NCBI RefSeq assembly: GCF_019890725.1
Contig: NZ_JAINZZ010000007.1
Location: 124,001-188,000, forward strand
DNA: 64,000 nt
Reading direction: 5' to 3'
Source of the DNA: Actinacidiphila acidipaludis
GTDB lineage: Bacteria > Actinomycetota > Actinomycetes > Streptomycetales > Streptomycetaceae
The notes below the pieces were generated by a model, which searched no databases, was not told the DNA's origin, and saw nothing but the letters and a program-made list of their open reading frames with translations. Positions 15,797 to 25,010 of this stretch are shown piece after piece (positions within the stretch are counted from its first letter, which is position 1; each line of letters opens with the position of its first letter). The translations under genes and the position numbers were made by a program.

Positions 15797-17059
15797 GTGG
15801 TGGACGCGCACCAGACCTTCGTGATCGTCGGAGCTGGGCTGGCGGGGGCGAAAGCCGCCGAGACGCTCCGTTCCGAGGGTTTCACCGGCCGGGTGATACT
15901 GATCGGCGACGAGCGCGACCACCCCTACGAACGTCCACCCCTGTCCAAGGGCTTCCTGATCGGCAGCGCCGAGCGCGACTCGGTCTTCGTGCAGCGGACC
16001 GCCTGGTACGCCGAGCACGACATCGAGCTGCACCTCGGCCAGCCGGTCGTCCACCTGGACCGGGTGGCCCGCACCGTGCGCCTGGGCGACGGCACCACCC
16101 TGCAGTACGACAAGCTGCTGCTGGCCACCGGCTCCGAGCCGCGCCGGCTCGATATCCCCGGCACCGAGCTGGTCGGCGTGCACCACCTGCGCCGGCTCGC
16201 GCACGCCGAACGCCTCAAGAACGTGCTGGCCGGGCTCGGCCGGGAGAACGGGCACCTGGTGATCGCCGGCGCCGGCTGGATCGGCCTCGAGGTGGCGGCC
16301 GCGGCCCGCGGCTACGGCGCCGAGGTGACCGTGGTGGAGCCGGAACCGACGCCGCTGCACGGCGTGCTCGGCCCCGAACTGGGCGCCGTCTTCACCGACC
16401 TGCACTCCGAGCACGGCGTGCGGTTCCGCTTCGGCACCCGGCTCACCGAGATCACCGGCCAGGACGGCGTGGTGCTCTCGGTGATGACCGACGACGGCGA
16501 GGAGCACCCCGCCCACGCCGTGCTCGCCGCGATCGGCGCGGCGCCGCGCACCGCCCTGGCCGAGACCGCCGGGCTGACGACGGCCGGGCGCGAACAGGGC
16601 GGCGGCGTGGCGGTGGACGCCGCGCTGCGCACCTCGGACCCGGACATCTTCGCGGCCGGCGACGTCGCCAACGCCGAACACCCGCTGATGGGCGGCCGGT
16701 TGCGGACGGAGCACTGGGCGAACGCGCTGAACGGCGGCCCGGCGGCAGCCCGTTCGATGCTCGGCCGCCCGGTGTCGTACGACCGGATCCCGTACTTCTT
16801 CTCCGACCAGTACGACCTGGGCATGGAGTTCTCCGGCCATGCCGCACCGGGCAGCTACGACCAGGTGGTGGCCCGCGGGGACGTCGGCAAGCGGCAGTTC
16901 ATCGCCTTCTGGCTGCGGGAGGGGCGGGTGCTGGCGGGGATGAACGTCAACGTCTGGGACGTCACCGACCCCGTCCAGCAGCTGATCCGCTCGGGCCGGG
17001 AGGTGGACCCGGAGGCGCTGTCCGACCCGAGCGTGCCGCTGGGCTCCTTCCTGGAGTGA
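15797..17059 (+). CDS. FAD-dependent ferredoxin/rubredoxin reductase-like oxidoreductase
   Basis: This 420-residue flavoprotein resembles the putidaredoxin/rhodocoxin reductase group. It has an FAD dinucleotide fold (FVIVGAGLAGAKAAETL), the YERPPLSKGFL active-site block, an NAD(P)H fold (LVIAGAGWIGLEVAAAARG), the FAD-ribityl motif DIFAAGDVANAEH, and the C-terminal reductase domain (YFFSDQYDLGMEFSG). It would pass electrons from NAD(P)H to a [2Fe-2S] ferredoxin serving cytochrome P450s or oxygenases. No ferredoxin or P450 gene is adjacent, so the partner is unknown. GTG at 15797 follows a GGGGAGG site by six bases; a second GTG directly after is an equal alternative. Confidence 0.88.
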   Translation: MVDAHQTFVIVGAGLAGAKAAETLRSEGFTGRVILIGDERDHPYERPPLSKGFLIGSAERDSVFVQRTAWYAEHDIELHLGQPVVHLDRVARTVRLGDGTTLQYDKLLLATGSEPRRLDIPGTELVGVHHLRRLAHAERLKNVLAGLGRENGHLVIAGAGWIGLEVAAAARGYGAEVTVVEPEPTPLHGVLGPELGAVFTDLHSEHGVRFRFGTRLTEITGQDGVVLSVMTDDGEEHPAHAVLAAIGAAPRTALAETAGLTTAGREQGGGVAVDAALRTSDPDIFAAGDVANAEHPLMGGRLRTEHWANALNGGPAAARSMLGRPVSYDRIPYFFSDQYDLGMEFSGHAAPGSYDQVVARGDVGKRQFIAFWLREGRVLAGMNVNVWDVTDPVQQLIRSGREVDPEALSDPSVPLGSFLE

Positions 17060-17066
17060 GGGCCAT

Positions 17067-17089
17067 CGGCGGGAGGGGGGGACCCGCCG
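17067..17089. terminator. Hairpin between convergent genes
   Basis: CGGCGGG pairs with CCCGCCG across a nine-base A/G loop, between the reductase stop and the cellulase stop on the other strand. No T run follows. It could serve both directions. Confidence 0.5.
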
Positions 17090-17092
17090 CGG

Positions 17093-19021
17093 TCAGCGGG
17101 ACAGGAAGAAGGCCAGCAGGCCCGACGCGTCCATGTCCAGGGCGGGTTCTGAACTCTGCCAGGACCGGACGTCGTCGGTGTAGCGGCTGCCGTGGCCGGT
17201 GAAGGCGGCGTACGGGTCACCGCTCGCCGGGCAGTGCCGCATGCCGTCGAGGTAGTCGCCGAGGCCGCCGTCGAACTGCCCGGATCCGTTCGGCCCGTTG
17301 ACGATCGCGCCGATCTCCAGCGGGGCCGAGCCGTCGAGGCTGCCCGCGAGGTTGCCGAGCTGACCCGCCGTGCACTCGGGGAAGCTCGCCCCCTCGCCGA
17401 CCATGAACGAGGTGCCCCAGGCGTTGGCGCCGAGCAGCCAGTCGAGCTGCTGGACGCCGAACCGGTCGGCGCCGGTGTCGCCGGTGACCGTGCGGTAGAG
17501 GCGGACGGTCGCCGCGAGCCCCAGCGTGTGGGAGTCCGCGTCGAAGTCGTCGTAGACCGCGCCCGCGTGGAAGGGATCGGCCTCGGCGCGGGCCCGGCCG
17601 GTGGCGATCTGGGCCTTCACATAGCCGATCAGGCCGTCGTAGCCGACCGCGAGCCCCGACGGGCCGCCGGCCGCCCTGATCGCGCGGGCGAGGTCCAGGT
17701 CGGCGAGCGCGCTGGTGTCGTACATGTTGAGGGTGTCGGCGTCCGCCTCGCTCTGGTGGCCCTTGGCCCAGGCCGCGGCCTGCGACAGCCACCCGGCGGC
17801 CCGTCCGTCGCCCAGTCTCTGCGCGGCCAGGGCCAGTTCGGCGCCGCCGAAGGCCAGGTCGTCCTTCCAGGTGGTCTCGGGGTAGTACGCGTAGGGCACG
17901 GTGGTGACGAGGGTGCCGGGGCTGGTGTCGGCCAGGGCGTAGATCTGGGCCGCGGTGTTCAGGTACGACCTCGCCCGGGCGGTGTCGCTCGCCGCGTACC
18001 GCTGGGCGACGAGGGCGAAGTCGGCGGCGAGCCGGCCGGCCTGGTTGGGGCTGATCCGGGAACCCGGAGCGGCGGCACGGAAGACCGGGCGGTTCTTCAG
18101 GAAGGGGTGGGCGGTGTCGGTGTCGTCCTTCTCCGGCAGCCGCCACACGTCGTGGTCGCCGACGACGCTGCCGCTGTCGGTGCCCGAGCCGAGGCCGACC
18201 TGGATGTAGAGGGTCCTGGTGGAGCCGTCCCACATCTTGCCCAGCCAGTCCAGGCCGTGCTGGGCCTCCGCGCCGAGCGCGGAGTGGGGACTCGCGCCCT
18301 TCTCCCGGGCGGCGATCTCCAGGGCGGCGACGGCGTAGGAGGTGGTCTCGGTGAACTTCAGGTAGTCGCCGGCGTCGAACCAGCCGCCGGAGACGTCGAC
18401 CTGGCCGCCGATCTTGCGGGGCGCGGCCGCGATGGTGTCGCCGTCGTCGGAGGTGAAGGCCGGCCAGTCGTAGACCGCCGCCCTGGCGTCGTCGAGATGC
18501 GCGGGCTTGCGGCCGAGCTGTCCGGGGACGGTCGCGGCGCCGTCGCGCTGGGCCTGGAAGAAGGCCGTGGCGTCGTCGGCGGGCTTGGCGAACACCGCGG
18601 ACGCGCTGCCGATGGTGAAGGCGGGGGAGCTGCCGGTGGCGGCGCCGCCGACCACGAGGTGGTAGCGGCCGGCGGCCTTCACGGCGGTGAAGTCGATGAG
18701 GTACACGGCCGGATAGGCGGTGTTCCAGCGGCCCAGGCTGGTCCGGGTGGTGCCGGACGCGGCCGTCCTGCCGGAGGCGTCCAGGAGCTGCCAGGTCGCG
18801 CCCTTGACGGCCGACTCGGTGAGCAGGAACGCCTCCTTGGCCCCGGAGCCGGCGTATCCCACCTGGTTGACCCGGACCAGTCCGGCCGTGGCGGCGGCCT
18901 GCGCGGTGCCCGCGCCGCCGGCCAGGGCAGCGGCGGCGAGCAGGGCGGTGGCGGTCATCCCGGTGGCGGCGGTCGTGGCGACGCGGCGGACGCGGGACGG
19001 GCGCGTGTCGGTGGAGGGCAT
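17093..19021 (-). CDS. Secreted glycoside hydrolase family 9 cellulase
   Basis: The 642-residue extracellular endoglucanase has a signal peptide with a basic N-region, a hydrophobic core and AQA cleavage site near residue 41. A CelD-type Ig-like N-domain follows (LVRVNQVGYAGSGAKEAFLL), then the (alpha/alpha)6 GH9 catalytic domain. Catalytic residues appear conserved: the Asp pair in GGWFDAGDYLKFTE, and the C-terminal acid Glu in WQSSEPALDMDASGLLAFF. No carbohydrate-binding module is present. The ATG is chosen because GAGGAG lies about ten bases ahead and the signal peptide starts there. A palindrome about 86 bases upstream suggests substrate-controlled expression. Confidence 0.9.
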   Translation of the reverse strand: MPSTDTRPSRVRRVATTAATGMTATALLAAAALAGGAGTAQAAATAGLVRVNQVGYAGSGAKEAFLLTESAVKGATWQLLDASGRTAASGTTRTSLGRWNTAYPAVYLIDFTAVKAAGRYHLVVGGAATGSSPAFTIGSASAVFAKPADDATAFFQAQRDGAATVPGQLGRKPAHLDDARAAVYDWPAFTSDDGDTIAAAPRKIGGQVDVSGGWFDAGDYLKFTETTSYAVAALEIAAREKGASPHSALGAEAQHGLDWLGKMWDGSTRTLYIQVGLGSGTDSGSVVGDHDVWRLPEKDDTDTAHPFLKNRPVFRAAAPGSRISPNQAGRLAADFALVAQRYAASDTARARSYLNTAAQIYALADTSPGTLVTTVPYAYYPETTWKDDLAFGGAELALAAQRLGDGRAAGWLSQAAAWAKGHQSEADADTLNMYDTSALADLDLARAIRAAGGPSGLAVGYDGLIGYVKAQIATGRARAEADPFHAGAVYDDFDADSHTLGLAATVRLYRTVTGDTGADRFGVQQLDWLLGANAWGTSFMVGEGASFPECTAGQLGNLAGSLDGSAPLEIGAIVNGPNGSGQFDGGLGDYLDGMRHCPASGDPYAAFTGHGSRYTDDVRSWQSSEPALDMDASGLLAFFLSR

Positions 19022-19106
19022 GCGGCGGCTTCTCCTCACATCAACGACGGGAACGGAATCCCCGCGCATCGACGACGGGATCGGAATCCCGACGACGGGA
19101 CAGCGA

Positions 19107-19121
19107 TAGGAAAGGTTCCTA
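19107..19121. promoter_or_regulatory. Palindromic operator upstream of the GH9 cellulase
   Basis: The site is a perfect inverted repeat, TAGGAA-AGG-TTCCTA, 86-100 bases upstream of the cellulase start. From memory, similar TTAGGAAA/TTTCCTAA elements precede other secreted-hydrolase genes in Streptomyces, but I cannot name the binding protein. Between it and the gene lies a short imperfect duplication (19041-19098) built around CGACGGGATCGGAATCCC. The site also lies about 70 bases from the -10 of divergent dnaG. Confidence 0.55.
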
Positions 19122-19201
19122 ACGAATCCCGCACGCTAGTCCCGTGATCATGCTCCGGTCAATGTCCCGGACACCCCCGGACCGCGCCGTAGAATTCCCC
19201 C

Positions 19202-21115
19202 GTGGCCGGCAGGATCAGGGACGAGGACGTGAAAGCGGTGCGGGACGCCGTCCCGATCGACGCCGTCGTCTCCGAGTACCTGCAGCTCCGCAACGCCGGC
19301 GGCGGCAATCTCAAGGGACTCTGCCCCTTCCACGACGAGAAGTCGCCCTCCTTCCAGGTCAGCCCCTCCAAGGGCCTCTTCCACTGCTTCGGCTGCGGTG
19401 AGGGCGGCGACACCCTCGCGTTCGTAATGAAGGTCGACCACCTGTCCTTCACCGAGGCGGTGGAGCGGCTCGCCGGGCAGGCCGGCATCACCCTCCGGTA
19501 CGAGGAGGGCAGCCACGTCCCCGGCCGGCAGCAGGGCGAGCGCATCCGGCTGGTCGAGGCGCACCGGGCGGCCGCTCAGTTCTACGTCGAGCAACTCGGC
19601 GGCGCCGAGGCGGAGATCGGCCGGGTCTTCCTGGCCCGCCGCGGGTTCGACCAGGCCGCGGCCGAGCACTTCGGCGTCGGGTACGCGCCGGCCGGCTGGG
19701 ACCACCTGGTCCGCTACCTGCGCGGCAAGGGCTTCTCCGACAAGGAGCTGATCCTCGCCGGACTGGCCTCCGAGAGCCGCCGCGGCGGCGCCATCGACCG
19801 CTTCCGCGGGCGGCTGATCTGGCCGATCCGGGACATCACCGGCGAGGTGATCGGGTTCGGCGCGCGCAAGCTGCGCGACGACGACCAGGGCCCGAAGTAC
19901 CTCAACACCGCCGAGACGCCGCTGTACCGCAAGTCCCAGGTGCTGTACGGCATCGACCTGGCGAAGAAGGAGATCGCCAGGACCGGCCGCGCGGTCGTCG
20001 TCGAGGGCTACACCGACGTCATGGCCTGCCACCTGGCCGGGGTGACCACCGCGATCGCCACCTGCGGCACCTCCTTCGGCGGCGACCACATCAAGATCCT
20101 TCGCCGGCTGCTGATGGACAACTCCACCGCCGAGGTGGTGTTCACCTTCGACGGCGACGAGGCCGGGCAGAAGGCCGCGCTGCGGGCCTTCGAGGACGAC
20201 CAGAAGTTCGCCGCCGAGACCTCGATCGCCATCACGCCCGGCGGCATGGACCCCTGCGAACTGCGGCTGGCCGAGGGCGACGCGGCCGTGCAGCGGCTGA
20301 TCGACGGCCGCACGCCGCTGTTCGCGTTCGCACTGCGCTCGATCGTGAGCCGCTACAACCTGGACACCGACGAGGGCCGGGTCGCAGCGGTGGACGCCGC
20401 CGTACCGGTGGTCGCGGCGATCAAGAACCAGGCGCTGCGCGACCGTTACGCGATCCGGCTGGTCGGCATGGCGGGCATCGCCTCGCAGGCCGAGGAGCAG
20501 TCGATGATCCGCCGGGTGCGGGCGATGGCCCGCGCCCGGGCGGCCGGGGCCCCGGCGCCCCCTGAGCGCGGGCGGCAGGACCGGTCCGCGTACGCCCAGG
20601 CCGCCGCGCCGCAGGCGCAGCAGCGCGGGCCCCGGCTGGACCTGCGCAGCCCCGCCCACCGGGTGGAGCGCGAGCTGCTGAAGCTGGCCCTGCAGCACCC
20701 CAGGCTGGTCGCGCCGGCCTTCGACGCCTACGGCGAGGACGAGTTCACCGCGCCGCCCTACGTCGCGGTGCGCCGCGCGATCGCGGAGGCCGGCGGCGTG
20801 GAGGCGGCCGGCGAGGACTACCTCGCGCGGGTGCGCGACATCGCGCCCGACGACACCGTGCGGATGATGGTCACCGAACTCGCCGTGGAACCGGTGATGC
20901 ACAAGGTCCCGGAGATCTACGCGGGCGAGGTGCTGGTCCGGGTCAGGATGAACGCGGTGGAGCGGCGGGTGGCCCAGGTGCTCGCCGCCCAGGCCAGGCT
21001 CGCCGCTCAGGGAGTGCCGTCGGGGGCCGCCGAAATGACGTCCGTGCAGGGCGAGTTGTGGGCGCTTCAGCAGTACGGCCAGCGGCTGCGGGTCCAGGGC
21101 GCGGCGGGGCTGTAG
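19202..21115 (+). CDS. dnaG: DNA primase
   Basis: The 637-residue primase lays down RNA primers for replication. Domains in order are a CHC2 zinc-binding domain (CPFHDEKSPSF ... FHCFGCGEGGD, residues about 41-67), the RNA polymerase core with TOPRIM acidic motifs (VVVEGYTDVMACH and VVFTFDGDEAGQKAAL, about 265-325), and a C-terminal helicase-interacting region joined by an Ala/Gln-rich linker. TAGAAT at 19190-19195 is six bases before the GTG, with no Shine-Dalgarno, so translation is probably leaderless. It is followed 168 bases later by hrdA, the macromolecular-synthesis arrangement known in Streptomyces. Confidence 0.96.
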   Translation: MAGRIRDEDVKAVRDAVPIDAVVSEYLQLRNAGGGNLKGLCPFHDEKSPSFQVSPSKGLFHCFGCGEGGDTLAFVMKVDHLSFTEAVERLAGQAGITLRYEEGSHVPGRQQGERIRLVEAHRAAAQFYVEQLGGAEAEIGRVFLARRGFDQAAAEHFGVGYAPAGWDHLVRYLRGKGFSDKELILAGLASESRRGGAIDRFRGRLIWPIRDITGEVIGFGARKLRDDDQGPKYLNTAETPLYRKSQVLYGIDLAKKEIARTGRAVVVEGYTDVMACHLAGVTTAIATCGTSFGGDHIKILRRLLMDNSTAEVVFTFDGDEAGQKAALRAFEDDQKFAAETSIAITPGGMDPCELRLAEGDAAVQRLIDGRTPLFAFALRSIVSRYNLDTDEGRVAAVDAAVPVVAAIKNQALRDRYAIRLVGMAGIASQAEEQSMIRRVRAMARARAAGAPAPPERGRQDRSAYAQAAAPQAQQRGPRLDLRSPAHRVERELLKLALQHPRLVAPAFDAYGEDEFTAPPYVAVRRAIAEAGGVEAAGEDYLARVRDIAPDDTVRMMVTELAVEPVMHKVPEIYAGEVLVRVRMNAVERRVAQVLAAQARLAAQGVPSGAAEMTSVQGELWALQQYGQRLRVQGAAGL

Positions 21116-21215
21116 CCGGCCCCGGCGGTAGCGCGGCGAACGCGAAGCGTCACGGAAAGCGAAAAAGCCGCCGCACGACCCTCGTAGCGGAGGTGTGTCG
21201 TGGGCCACACTGGGT

Positions 21216-21234
21216 GACGGCCCCGGGGGCCGTC
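21216..21234. terminator. GC hairpin between dnaG and hrdA
   Basis: GACGGCCCC and GGGGCCGTC are perfectly complementary around a single G, giving a seven-base-pair stem with a five-base loop. It lies about 100 bases past the dnaG stop and 50 before hrdA. There is no T run, so it may only attenuate read-through. Confidence 0.4.
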
Positions 21235-21283
21235 AGGAGCCCTCTCAGAGCCCACCGTCGCGCTCACCGCGGAGGTCACTTCC

Positions 21284-22465
21284 GTGCAGACGCAAACCCA
21301 GTCCGAGATCCTGCCCGAACTTCCGCCGTTGCCCGGGGCGTCCGAGGTGCCTGGCGCGGCCGCCGAGGCCGCGTTCGACCAGGAGCCGCCGGAATCGGGG
21401 CTGCCACCCCGGGTGCCGGAGCAGCGCAGGGACGGCCCCGACGACCTGCCACGCACGGTGCCCGACGAGACCGCGTTCGACCGGGAGCCGCCGGAACCGG
21501 GCGCGGTGCCGGAGCCGGAGCCGGACCCGCGGCCGCTGCGCGAGGACGCGGCCGGGCCGTCCGCCGACCTGTTCCGGCAGTACCTGCGCGAGATCGGCCG
21601 GATCCCGCTGCTGACCGCGGCCGAGGAGGTGGACCTGGCGCGCAAGGTCGAGGCCGGCCTGTTCGCGGAGGAGAAGCTCGCCGCGTTCCCCGACGTGGAC
21701 TCCCAGCTCGCCTCGGACCTGGACCGGCTGGTCGTCATCGGCCGGACGGCCAAGCGCCGGCTCATCGAGGCCAACCTGCGGCTGGTGGTCTCGGTGGCGA
21801 AACGGTACATCGGCCGCGGCCTGACGATGCTCGACCTGGTGCAGGAGGGCAACCTCGGGCTGATCCGCGCGGTCGAGAAGTTCGACTACGCCCGCGGCTA
21901 CAAGTTCTCCACCTACGCGACCTGGTGGATCCGCCAGGCGATGTCGCGGGCGCTGGCCGACCAGGCCCGCACCATCCGGGTGCCGGTGCACGTCGTCGAG
22001 CTGATCAACCGGGTGGTCCGGGTGCAGCGGCGGCTGCTGCAGGAACGCGGCTGCGAACCCGGCATCGAGGAGGTCGCCGCGCAGCTCGACCTGACCGAGG
22101 ACCGGGTCAGCGAGGTGCTGCGGCTGGCGCAGGAGCCGGTGTCGCTGCACGCCCCGGTCGGCGAGGAGGAGGACGTCGCGCTCGGCGACCTCATCGAGGA
22201 CGGCGACGCCACCTCGCCGGTGGAGTCCGCGGCGTTCCTGCTGCTGCGCGAGCACCTGGAAGCCGTGCTGTCCACGCTCGGCGAGCGCGAACGCAAGGTC
22301 GTGCAGCTCCGCTACGGCCTGGTCGACGGCCGCCCGCGCACCCTGGAGGACATCGGCCGGATCTTCGGGGTCACCCGCGAGCGCATCCGCCAGATCGAGT
22401 CCAAGACCCTCGGCAAGCTCCGCGACCACGCCTTCGCCGACCAGTTGCGCGGCTATCTGGACTGA
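21284..22465 (+). CDS. hrdA: RNA polymerase sigma-70 family factor, HrdA-type
   Basis: The 393-residue group 1/2 sigma factor has region 1.2 ([21 protein letters not shown]), region 2 with the -10 recognition and melting block ([20 protein letters not shown]), region 3, and region 4 with the -35 helix-turn-helix ([20 protein letters not shown]). It lacks the long acidic region 1.1 of the principal factor HrdB. Its position next to dnaG matches hrdA of S. coelicolor, which is the basis for the symbol. GTG follows GGAGG by eight bases. The acidic Pro-rich N-terminus contains an in-frame repeat (AFDQEPPES and AFDREPPEP). HrdB-like regulators elsewhere are not excluded. Confidence 0.88.
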   Translation: MQTQTQSEILPELPPLPGASEVPGAAAEAAFDQEPPESGLPPRVPEQRRDGPDDLPRTVPDETAFDREPPEPGAVPEPEPDPRPLREDAAGPSADLFRQYLREIGRIPLLTAAEEVDLARKVEAGLFAEEKLAAFPDVDSQLASDLDRLVVIGRTAKRRLIEANLRLVVSVAKRYIGRGLTMLDLVQEGNLGLIRAVEKFDYARGYKFSTYATWWIRQAMSRALADQARTIRVPVHVVELINRVVRVQRRLLQERGCEPGIEEVAAQLDLTEDRVSEVLRLAQEPVSLHAPVGEEEDVALGDLIEDGDATSPVESAAFLLLREHLEAVLSTLGERERKVVQLRYGLVDGRPRTLEDIGRIFGVTRERIRQIESKTLGKLRDHAFADQLRGYLD

Positions 22466-22466
22466 C

Positions 22467-22503
22467 GCCGGCGCGGCCCGGGGAACACCGCGGCCGCGCC
22501 GGC
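22467..22503. terminator. Bidirectional terminator hairpin
   Basis: A perfect 12-bp stem (GCCGGCGCGGCC with GGCCGCGCCGGC) and 13-base loop lie between the stops of convergent hrdA and the response regulator gene. Confidence 0.75.
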
Positions 22504-22507
22504 CCGG

Positions 22508-23200
22508 CTACTCCCTGGCCGACCAGCGGTAGCAGAGTTCGGGCCGTCCCACCTGGCCGTACTGCGGAGTGCGCACCGCGCGGCCGGTGTCGACCAGGTG
22601 CTCCAGGTAGCGGCGGGCGGTGATCCGGGAGACACCCGCGTCCCGGGCCGCCGCCGTCGCGGTGAGCCCGTCGTCCGCCGCGCCGCGCAGGGCGGCCGTC
22701 ACCGCCGCCAGCGTCGGCGCGCTCAGGCCCTTGGGCAGCGCCGCCGCGTTCTCCGGGCTGCGCAGCGCCGACAGCGCGCGGTCCACCTCGTCCTGACCCG
22801 ACGCCTGGCCGCCGGACAGCTCGCTGCGGTAGCGGGACCAGCGCTCCAGCCGGTCGCGCAGCGCGGGGAAGGTGAACGGCTTCAGCAGGTACTGCACCAC
22901 GCCCATCGACACCGCGTGCCGCACCACCTCCAGATCGCGGGCCGAGGTCACCGCGATGACGTCCGCGGTGACCCCGGCCGCCCGCATCCGCCCCACCAGA
23001 CGCAGCCCGTGGCCGTCGGGCAGGTGCAGGTCCAGCAGCACCAGGTCCACCCCGGCGCGGTCGCGCCGCTCCAGCAGCCGCAGGGCGGCGGTGCCGGTGT
23101 GGACCACGCCGGCCACCTCGAAACCCGGCATCCGCTCGACGTACAGGCGGTGCGCGTCGGCCGCCACCGGGTCGTCCTCGACCACCAGCACCCTGATCAC
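22508..23200 (-). CDS. Two-component response regulator, CitB/DpiA type
   Basis: The 230-residue regulator has an N-terminal receiver domain with acidic pocket VEDD, phospho-acceptor Asp in LVLLDLHLPDGHG (about residue 56) and Lys in LLKPF. The C-terminal helix-turn-helix (TATAAARDAGVSRITARRYLEHL) is of the CitB/DcuR class. Its GTG overlaps the TGA of the kinase gene, so the two are coupled. It should control the divergent dicarboxylate symporter in response to an extracellular C4-dicarboxylate or citrate; this is inferred from family and position. It ends against the hrdA terminator. Confidence 0.9.
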   Translation of the reverse strand: MIRVLVVEDDPVAADAHRLYVERMPGFEVAGVVHTGTAALRLLERRDRAGVDLVLLDLHLPDGHGLRLVGRMRAAGVTADVIAVTSARDLEVVRHAVSMGVVQYLLKPFTFPALRDRLERWSRYRSELSGGQASGQDEVDRALSALRSPENAAALPKGLSAPTLAAVTAALRGAADDGLTATAAARDAGVSRITARRYLEHLVDTGRAVRTPQYGQVGRPELCYRWSARE

Positions 23201-24834
23201 GCGTGCGCCTCCTGCCCGGCGGGCCGCAGCGGCAGCCGCACCGTGAACTCGGCGCCGCCGCCGTCGGCCCGGCGCAGTCCCACCGTGCCGCCGCCGCGCC
23301 GGGCCGCCTGCTCGACCAGGGCCAGGCCCAGACCCCGGCCCTGGCTCTTGGTGGTCCAGCCGCGCCGGAAGACCTCGCTGATGGTCGCCGGATCCACGCC
23401 CGGCCCCGAGTCCGTGACCCGCAGCAGCAGTTCGCCGTCCAGGGCGCGGGCCGTCACGGTCACCGCCGGACGCGCCCCGCCGGGGCCGGCGCCCTCGATC
23501 GCCGCGTCGACGGCGTTGTCCAGCAGGTTGCCGAGCACCGTCACCAGGTCGCGGGCGGCCAGTTCCGGCGGCAGCACGCCGTCGTCGATCCGGCTGTCCT
23601 CGGTCACCGTCAGCTCCACGCCGCGCTCGTGCGCCTCGGCCGCCTTGCCCAGCAGCAGGGCGGCCAGCACCGGTTCGCCCACGGCCGTGACGACCCGGTC
23701 GGTCAGCGCCTGAGCAAGGCGCAGTTCGGAGGTGGCGAAGTCCACCGCCTCCTCGGTGCGGCCCAGTTCGATCAGCGACACCACGGTGTGCAGCCGGTTG
23801 GACGCCTCGTGCGCCTGCGAGCGCAGCGCCTCCGCGAAGCCGCGCACCGAGTCCAGCTCCCCGGTGAGGGCCTGCAGGTCGGTGTGGTCCCGCAGGGTCA
23901 CCACCGTGCCGCGGTGCTCCGCGCCGCGCACCGGCGAGGTGTTGACGACGACCACCCGCTCGGCGGTCAGGTGCACCTCGTCGACGCGCGGCTCCGCGGA
24001 CAGCAGCGCGCCGGTGAGCGAGGGCGGCAGCCCCAGTTCCGCGCAGGACCGGCCGACCACCTCGCCCCGCAGGCCCAGGAGTTCGCGGGCCGCGTCGTTG
24101 CACAGCACCACCCGGCGGGCGGAGTCCAGCAGCACCAGGCCCTCGCGCAGCGCGTGCAGCGTCGCCTGGTGGTAGTCGTACATGCCGCTCAGCCCGGCGG
24201 CGGTCATCCCGTGGGTGTGCCGGCGCAGCCGCCGGTTGACCACGTACGTGCCGAGGCCGCCGAGGGCCAGCGCGGCGGAGGCGACGGCGAGCAGCACGCT
24301 GAGCTGGCCGCGGACCTGCCGGCTGATCCGGTCGACCTCGATGCCGACGCTGACCAGCCCGACGATCCGCGTCCCGTCCCGGATCGGGGTCACCACCCGT
24401 ACCGAGGGGCCCAGGGTGCCGGTGTAGGTCTCGGTGAACGTCCGCCCCTCCAGAGCCGGCGCGATGTGCCCGAGGAAGGGCTTGCCGATCAGGCTCGGGT
24501 CGACGTGCGTCCAGCGGATGCCGTGCGGGTCCATGATCGTCACGAAGTCCACGCCGGCGTCCCCGACCACCCGCTGGGCGTAGGGCTGGAGGGCCGCCGT
24601 CGGGTCGGTGGAGACCGCGGCCCGCACGACGGCGGGGGAGTCCGCGATCGCGCCGGCCGTCGAGACGACCCGGTTGCGGGCCGCGGCCTCGGCCCGGTCG
24701 CGGGCGTTGACATAGGCGAGCACCGCGCCCCCGGCGACCACGACGGCCACGATCACGACCTGCATCGCGAACAGCTGACCGGCCAGGCTGCGCGGGCGCG
24801 ACGGGGTGCGGGGGCCTCGTATCGCGCTGAGCAT
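23197..24834 (-). CDS. Two-component sensor histidine kinase, CitA/DcuS type
   Basis: This 545-residue membrane kinase has two transmembrane segments (LFAMQVVIVAVVVAGGAVLA and LSVLLAVASAALALGGLG) flanking an extracellular sCache/PDC sensor domain of about 130 residues. A cytoplasmic PAS domain follows (GLVLLDSARRVVLCNDAARE), then the phospho-acceptor block HEASNRLHTVVSLIELG and a HATPase domain (NLLDNAVDAAIEG, SGPGV, GRGLGLALV). This is the CitA/DcuS architecture that senses citrate or C4-dicarboxylates. The ATG is preferred over an upstream extension because the basic N-region starts there; GTG at 24840 is also possible. A CRP-like palindrome lies in the shared upstream region. Confidence 0.88.
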   Translation of the reverse strand: MLSAIRGPRTPSRPRSLAGQLFAMQVVIVAVVVAGGAVLAYVNARDRAEAAARNRVVSTAGAIADSPAVVRAAVSTDPTAALQPYAQRVVGDAGVDFVTIMDPHGIRWTHVDPSLIGKPFLGHIAPALEGRTFTETYTGTLGPSVRVVTPIRDGTRIVGLVSVGIEVDRISRQVRGQLSVLLAVASAALALGGLGTYVVNRRLRRHTHGMTAAGLSGMYDYHQATLHALREGLVLLDSARRVVLCNDAARELLGLRGEVVGRSCAELGLPPSLTGALLSAEPRVDEVHLTAERVVVVNTSPVRGAEHRGTVVTLRDHTDLQALTGELDSVRGFAEALRSQAHEASNRLHTVVSLIELGRTEEAVDFATSELRLAQALTDRVVTAVGEPVLAALLLGKAAEAHERGVELTVTEDSRIDDGVLPPELAARDLVTVLGNLLDNAVDAAIEGAGPGGARPAVTVTARALDGELLLRVTDSGPGVDPATISEVFRRGWTTKSQGRGLGLALVEQAARRGGGTVGLRRADGGGAEFTVRLPLRPAGQEAHA

Positions 24835-24904
24835 GCCCACCAGTGTGCACGCCGTCCAGGGACGCGCCCCCGCCCCGGCCTGCCGCGAACTCAATGAACG
24901 CAAA

Positions 24905-24920
24905 CGTGACCTGGCTCACG
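24905..24920. promoter_or_regulatory. CRP-like palindrome in the kinase/symporter divergent region
   Basis: CGTGA-n6-TCACG is a perfect inverted repeat and matches the CRP consensus TGTGA-n6-TCACA at eight of ten positions. It overlaps a possible symporter promoter with -35 TGACCT (24907-24912), a 17-bp spacer, and -10 CATAGT (24930-24935). Binding could affect both divergent transcripts. Confidence 0.5.
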
Positions 24921-25010
24921 CCGCACGCGCATAGTCACCGGGACCCGTCCGCGTGCGGGCGCCCGGGACGGCGCCCGCGGACCCGGAGCCCGAACAACCG
25001 AGGGAGCCGC

